Part shown: positions 24,991 through 28,572 of the stretch, one piece after another
Layout of the letters: each line of letters begins with the position of its first letter
Numbering within the stretch: position 1 is the stretch's first letter
Source: Catenibacterium sp. co_0103
GTDB taxonomy: Bacteria; Bacillota_I; Bacilli_A; Erysipelotrichales; Coprobacillaceae
Reading direction: 5' to 3'
Assembly (NCBI RefSeq): GCF_004168205.1
Contig: NZ_RCYB01000025.1
Coordinates: forward strand, 1 to 28,572
DNA length: 28,572 nt
The notes under the pieces: generated by a model
What the model saw: only the letters and a program-made list of their open reading frames with translations
Database searches by the model: none
Told to the model about the DNA's origin: nothing
Program-made: the position numbers and the translations under genes

Positions 24991-25896
24991 ATGTTAGATT
25001 TACAGGTAGAAATATTTATTTTAGTAGGAATAGGCTATCTTATTTCTAAACTAGGATTGTTTAATAAACAGACTCGTAAACAGGTCACTGATTTAGTATT
25101 AAACATTGTATTACCTGTGGCTACTGCCAAGAGTTTCTTAATTAAACTCACACCAAGTATTATGAAGACAACTCTTGTGGTATTTTTAGTATCTATTGGT
25201 ATACAGGGTCTTTATTTTATTATTAATAAGACAGCTTATAATAATCAAGAAGAAACAAAGAAGATCAACTTACAGTATGCAACTATGGTATCTAATGCGG
25301 GTTTTATGGGGATGCCATTTGCGCAGGGGTTATATGGTGATATGGGATTACTTTATGCTTGTATTTATTTAATACCACAAAGAATATTTATGTGGAGTTA
25401 TGGTTTATCCCATTATACAAAAGCTGATTTTAAGACAATGGTGAAGAAAGTTGCTTTACATCCATGTCTTATTGGGATTTATTTTGGTATAGTATTTATG
25501 ATCATGTATTCATTAGGGTATACATTACCTTCTTTTGTGACTACAACTATGAGTTCTATAGGAGGATGTAATACCGCATTAAGTATGATTGTGATAGGAA
25601 GTATATTAAGTGATGTAGAACCTAGAGAGATAATGGATAAGGAATGTATTTATTATTCTTTTATTCGTTTGATTATGATTCCAGTGATTACTTATCTGTG
25701 TTTAAGATGGACTTCACTTGATCATATTGGTATTGGTGTCTCTGTTGTATTGGCCGCGATGCCTGCACCAAGTACATGTGCAATGCTTGCAAATAAGTAT
25801 GATAAGAACCCAGAATTCGCTTCTAAGCTTATTTTTGTATCTACTGCATTTTCTTTAGTCACATTGCCATTTATTTCTTTCATCATAACTTTATAA
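24991..25896 (+). CDS. AEC-family (auxin efflux carrier-like) transporter
   Basis: A 301-residue membrane protein with about ten hydrophobic segments in two halves, matching the AEC family of permeases (malate/organic-anion or auxin-like carriers). Features include LILVGIGYLISKLGLFN-type starts (here IFILVGIGYLISKLGLFNKQ), NAGFMGMPFAQGLYG in the middle and SMIVIGSILSD at the half-way duplication. The substrate is unknown. GAGGGGAG precedes the ATG. It has its own promoter overlapping the gyrA terminator and no visible terminator before serS. Confidence 0.88.
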   Translation: MLDLQVEIFILVGIGYLISKLGLFNKQTRKQVTDLVLNIVLPVATAKSFLIKLTPSIMKTTLVVFLVSIGIQGLYFIINKTAYNNQEETKKINLQYATMVSNAGFMGMPFAQGLYGDMGLLYACIYLIPQRIFMWSYGLSHYTKADFKTMVKKVALHPCLIGIYFGIVFMIMYSLGYTLPSFVTTTMSSIGGCNTALSMIVIGSILSDVEPREIMDKECIYYSFIRLIMIPVITYLCLRWTSLDHIGIGVSVVLAAMPAPSTCAMLANKYDKNPEFASKLIFVSTAFSLVTLPFISFIITL

Positions 25897-25918
25897 ATAG
25901 TGAATAATGGTATATAAT
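25890..25918 (+). promoter_or_regulatory. Promoter of serS
   Basis: TTTATA (25890-25895) and consensus TATAAT (25913-25918) are separated by 17 bp. The -35 overlaps the stop codon of the AEC gene. The leader is only about 25 nt, too short for a T-box. Confidence 0.55.
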
Positions 25919-25948
25919 GACAATAATCTATGAACAAGGAGATTGTAT

Positions 25949-27235
25949 ATGATTGATATCGCAAGATTAAGAGAAGATCCTGAAGCTGTTAGGGAGAATA
26001 TCAAAAAGAAGTTTCAAGATCATAAGCTTCCTTTAGTTGATGAAGCATTAGAATTAGACAAACAGTATAGAGCTGCTATCACAAGAGCATCTGAACTTCG
26101 TAGTATGAGAAATAAATTGTCTAAAGAAATTGGACAGTTCATGCGTGAGGGGAAGAAAGAAGAAGCTGCTGAAAATAAGAAGAAAGTTGGAGAAATGGCT
26201 GAAGAATTAAAGTCATTAGAAGAAGTTGAAAAAGAATCTGGAGATAAATTAAGAGAAGTCATGATGAAGATTCCTAACTTCTTAGATCCTACTGTACCAA
26301 TCGGTAAAGATGACAGCGAAAACGTAGAAATCACTAAGTATGGTGATCCAGTAGTACCTGATTATGAAGTTCCATATCATACAGATATTATGGAATCATT
26401 TGATGGTATTGATCTAGATGCAGCAGGTAGAGTTGCAGGTAATGGTTTCTATTATTTAATGGGTGATATTGCGAGATTACATTCTGCAGTATTAGCTTAT
26501 GCAAGAGACTTCATGATCAACCGTGGATTCACTTATTGTGTACCACCATATATGATTAGAAGTAATGTTGTTACTGGTGTCATGTCATTTGAAGAAATGG
26601 ATGCCATGATGTATAAGATTGAAGGAGAAGACTTATACTTAATTGGTACTTCTGAACATTCAATGATTGGTAAGTTCATTGGTGAATTATTAGATGAAGA
26701 CAAATTACCATATACTTATACTTCATATTCACCATGTTTCAGAAAAGAAAAGGGTGCTCATGGTATTGAAGAACGTGGTGTTTATAGAATTCATCAGTTC
26801 GAAAAACAGGAAATGATCGTTGTATGTAAACCAGAAGAATCTAAGATGTGGTTTGAAAAGCTATGGAATAATACTGTAGATTTATTTAGATCTTTAGATA
26901 TTCCAGTAAGAACACTTGAATGTTGTTCTGGTGACTTAGCAGACTTAAAGTCTAAGTCATTAGATGTTGAAGCTTGGTCTCCAAGACAGAAGAAGTATTT
27001 CGAAGTAGGAAGCTGTTCTAACTTAACTGATGCACAGGCTAGAAGATTAAATATCAGAATCAATGGTAAAGATGGTAAGTATTATGCACATACTTTAAAT
27101 AATACTGTTGTTGCACCACCTAGAATGTTGATTGCATTCTTAGAAAATAACTTAAATGAAGATGGTACTGTTTCTATTCCAGAAGCATTAAGACCATACA
27201 TGGGTGGTACTGAAAAACTAGTTCCTAAGAAATAA
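25949..27235 (+). CDS. serS: Seryl-tRNA synthetase
   Basis: It charges tRNA-Ser (and tRNA-Sec where present). The 428-residue class II synthetase has the N-terminal long antiparallel coiled-coil arm (about 30-105, rich in Lys/Glu), motif 2 with FRKEKGAHGIEERGVYRIHQ (near 262) and motif 3 with PPRMLIAFLENN (near 391), then the PEALRPYMGG ending. I chose the ATG at 25949 (AAGGAG 8 nt upstream) over the TTG two codons earlier. The position next to the gyrA region fits gene order in other Firmicutes. No terminator is visible after it: decayed IS sequence starts within about 65 bp. Confidence 0.96.
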   Translation: MIDIARLREDPEAVRENIKKKFQDHKLPLVDEALELDKQYRAAITRASELRSMRNKLSKEIGQFMREGKKEEAAENKKKVGEMAEELKSLEEVEKESGDKLREVMMKIPNFLDPTVPIGKDDSENVEITKYGDPVVPDYEVPYHTDIMESFDGIDLDAAGRVAGNGFYYLMGDIARLHSAVLAYARDFMINRGFTYCVPPYMIRSNVVTGVMSFEEMDAMMYKIEGEDLYLIGTSEHSMIGKFIGELLDEDKLPYTYTSYSPCFRKEKGAHGIEERGVYRIHQFEKQEMIVVCKPEESKMWFEKLWNNTVDLFRSLDIPVRTLECCSGDLADLKSKSLDVEAWSPRQKKYFEVGSCSNLTDAQARRLNIRINGKDGKYYAHTLNNTVVAPPRMLIAFLENNLNEDGTVSIPEALRPYMGGTEKLVPKK

Positions 27236-27274
27236 TGTGAAGAGGCTGTAACGGGTAAATAACTCATTATAGTT

Positions 27275-28277
27275 TCATAAATAGTAAAAGGCGGACCGAA
27301 GCGATTTGGTACTATTAAGACGTAGAACGAACTGATCATTGAATTTTTTTATGTACGAGTTCAAAAATTCATTGGCATCCTCTATGTTGGTGATATGAGC
27401 GTACCTTAGTTCGACTGGTAATCGAGACTGGAGCGTCTGGTTGAGTCTTTCGACTCTGCCTTTTGCTTGGGGTACGCTCGTAGTTTTTATTTCAATTCCC
27501 AGATTATGACAGGCATAAGAAAACTGAGTGAATGTATCCTCAGCATCTGAAGGCTTGTCTTTTCTTTTATATTCAAATACAGTACGTAAAACATTGCAGG
27601 AATGCCATGATTAATAAGAATCTGATAGAGAACCTCATAATATCCCTTGAGGGTCTCCTGATGGTCGAAATAAGCTCCTACAACCTTTCCGTCTGCATCA
27701 TCAATCGCAACATGAAGATGCCAGACTTCTCCTTCAATCCACTGGAATGATGATGCATCCATCTGTATCATCTTACCTGCATACTTTGATCTAGGACGTC
27801 TTGGATGTGCATCCTTTTCATCAAGCATGATGATTGATTCCTTTATTTCATTCTTCACCTCTTCAGAAGAAGTATCTTTCAATCTTTCTTTAAGTTTTTT
27901 CTTCTTGCCTTTGGAGAGAGCACATCTTCAGCTCTCATCCAGTTGTTGAGTGTAGTATCACTGATCTTTATACCGAATTCACTTTCCACAATCTCGCAGA
28001 AGTGAGTGAAGTTGGCATCAGAGAAATCATTAATATAAACAGAGATGATCTTATTCTTTATATCTAAAGGAACTGCAGAAGCAGACAGTCTTCCATGGTT
28101 ACCATGCATGAAACCCTTCTTTTCCTGTTCCTTATATTTAATGATAAGTTTATTGATAGTTCTAATAGTACAGCCAAGCTTAGTAGCTGCGCTCTTCTTG
28201 TTTCCATTTGTGTTTATAAGCTTCTTGATTATTTTATACTTATTTTCTTCATTCATTCTCAATTCAACCATTCTCAT
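27275..28277 (-). pseudogene. Transposase (ISNCY/IS1202-like), frameshifted, deleted and truncated
   Basis: The N-terminal part (27879-28277) has a helix-turn-helix (KSAATKLGCTIRTINKLI). The middle frame (27487-27882) has the DDE core start RPRSKYAGKMIQMDASSFQW with the first Asp, and AIDDADGKVVGAYFD. A third frame, to a TGA at 27275-27277, has VFEYKRKDKPSD, TTSVPQAKGRVERLNQTLQS with the catalytic Glu, and LPVELRYAHIT. The first shift occurs at an A AAA AAC heptamer (minus strand of 27894-27900) and could be programmed. The second, at about 27585, fits a 10-base deletion that removes the stretch where related transposases have YTDNRT, including the second catalytic Asp. The start is the ATG at 28277 after GGGGAG. 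The protein cannot be active. Confidence 0.82.
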
Positions 28278-28311
28278 AATAATCTCCCCTGGAGGTTATA
28301 GTTTAACACGG

Positions 28312-28376
28312 CAAGTTGATATTGTCCCAATTGGGACAATATCAACTTGGATACATTGAGACATTATCATATTGGA
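28312..28376. repeat. Perfect 38-bp palindrome plus a third motif copy at the IS end
   Basis: Positions 28312-28330 and 28331-28349 are exact inverted copies with no loop. The 20-bp motif beginning TTGGGACAATATCAA (28331-28350) recurs as a direct copy with 16/20 identity at 28357-28376 (TTGAGACATTATCATATTGG). The motif is thus present three times, twice in one orientation and once inverted, just upstream of the transposase start. This is consistent with transposase-binding ends. A role in controlling the transposase is also possible. Confidence 0.75.
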
Positions 28377-28565
28377 ATCAGAAAATAACCCCGAAATAAT
28401 TAAAATAAAAGAAATTATACCTTTATATATATGTAGTAATATGATATATTGATGCTCGATAGTGTAAAATATTTTGTGTAAATTATGATTTTTCAATTAT
28501 AGAAAATGGACATATTTCCTAGTAAAATTAAGTCGACCAAAACATTAATCTAAGGAGATATGCCC

Positions 28566-28572
28566 ATGAACT
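28566..28572 (+). CDS. Start of a gene cut off by the window edge
   Basis: ATG AAC T begins 8 nt after AAGGAG (28552-28557). An ATG at 28560 is too close to that site. A weak TTGTGT/TATAGA pair upstream could be its promoter. Nothing can be said of the product. Confidence 0.4.

Larger units (their letters stand above)
27275..28376 (-). mobile_element. Degenerate ISNCY/IS1202-like insertion sequence
   Basis: The segment holds a broken transposase gene on the minus strand and, outside its start, palindromic/repeated end-like motifs (28312-28376). The transposase resembles the IS1202 group in ISNCY. The end next to serS appears truncated: the reading frame diverges from the family about 100 residues early and no copy of the end motif is found there. 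No target duplication is recognisable. Confidence 0.75.

Noticed and set aside
25897..25948. T-box leader upstream of serS
   Set aside because: The gap is only about 50 bp, and the likely transcript leader is about 25 nt, too short for a T-box.
28296..28496. 66-residue minus-strand ORF upstream of the transposase
   Set aside because: It runs through the perfect palindrome, is low-complexity and AT-driven, and lacks a convincing ribosome-binding site.

Overview
The window is the chromosomal replication-origin region of a low-GC Gram-positive bacterium (Bacillota). The AT-rich composition, strong AGGAGG ribosome-binding sites, TTGACA/TATAAT promoters and the gene set point to an Erysipelotrichia-like gut anaerobe (the Catenibacterium/Coprobacillus/Kandleria neighbourhood). 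That rank is an inference from overall feel, not from a marker search. Nearly every core gene left of about 16.0 kb lies on the minus strand and everything from dnaA rightwards lies on the plus strand, as expected for two replichores diverging from oriC.

Left part (1-8.5 kb). At the edge are two minus-strand terminators and a strikingly palindromic multibranch element (177-274). Next is a DUF4143-type AAA ATPase gene broken by one in-frame stop, preceded by four repeats with an exact 33-bp period. Then comes a lysine operon on the minus strand: an L-box lysine riboswitch with terminator and antiterminator, a stand-alone tandem-ACT protein, dapA, dapB and lysA. Upstream of it are a small unknown protein and a VOC-fold protein. 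The azlCD branched-chain amino acid exporter runs the other way and converges, with a 21-bp overlap, on a DUF4299-like/BRCT gene pair. A membrane-anchored metallophosphoesterase diverges from that pair.

Middle (9.7-16 kb). An orphan dual-PRD protein with a clear promoter and terminator is followed by a decayed segment: the C-terminal remnant of an AlbA_2/COG2865-type ATP-binding regulator containing 30-bp (10-residue) repeats, flanked by two degenerate copies of a gene tail. A promoter-to-terminator unit of about 90 nt with no ORF (candidate small RNA) follows. The minus-strand block rpmH-rnpA-yidC-jag-MATE-mnmE is the classic origin-proximal cluster, except that a MATE efflux gene sits between jag and mnmE.

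Origin and right part (16-27.2 kb). oriC is bipartite: DnaA-box-like sites and a long-range inverted repeat lie upstream of dnaA, and two abutting perfect DnaA boxes followed by an A/T-only stretch lie between dnaA and dnaN. Then come dnaN, an S4-domain RNA-binding protein, recF, gyrB and gyrA (the last four probably one operon), an AEC-family transporter and serS. The last 1.3 kb is a decayed ISNCY/IS1202-like insertion sequence with a shifted and internally deleted transposase and a perfect 38-bp palindrome at its outer end. The first codons of another gene begin at the right edge.

Most of the window is conserved housekeeping. The less explained material is the ATPase with its 33-bp repeats and structured element, the candidate RNA at 11.1 kb, the stand-alone ACT protein, the orphan PRD protein and the IS end structure.
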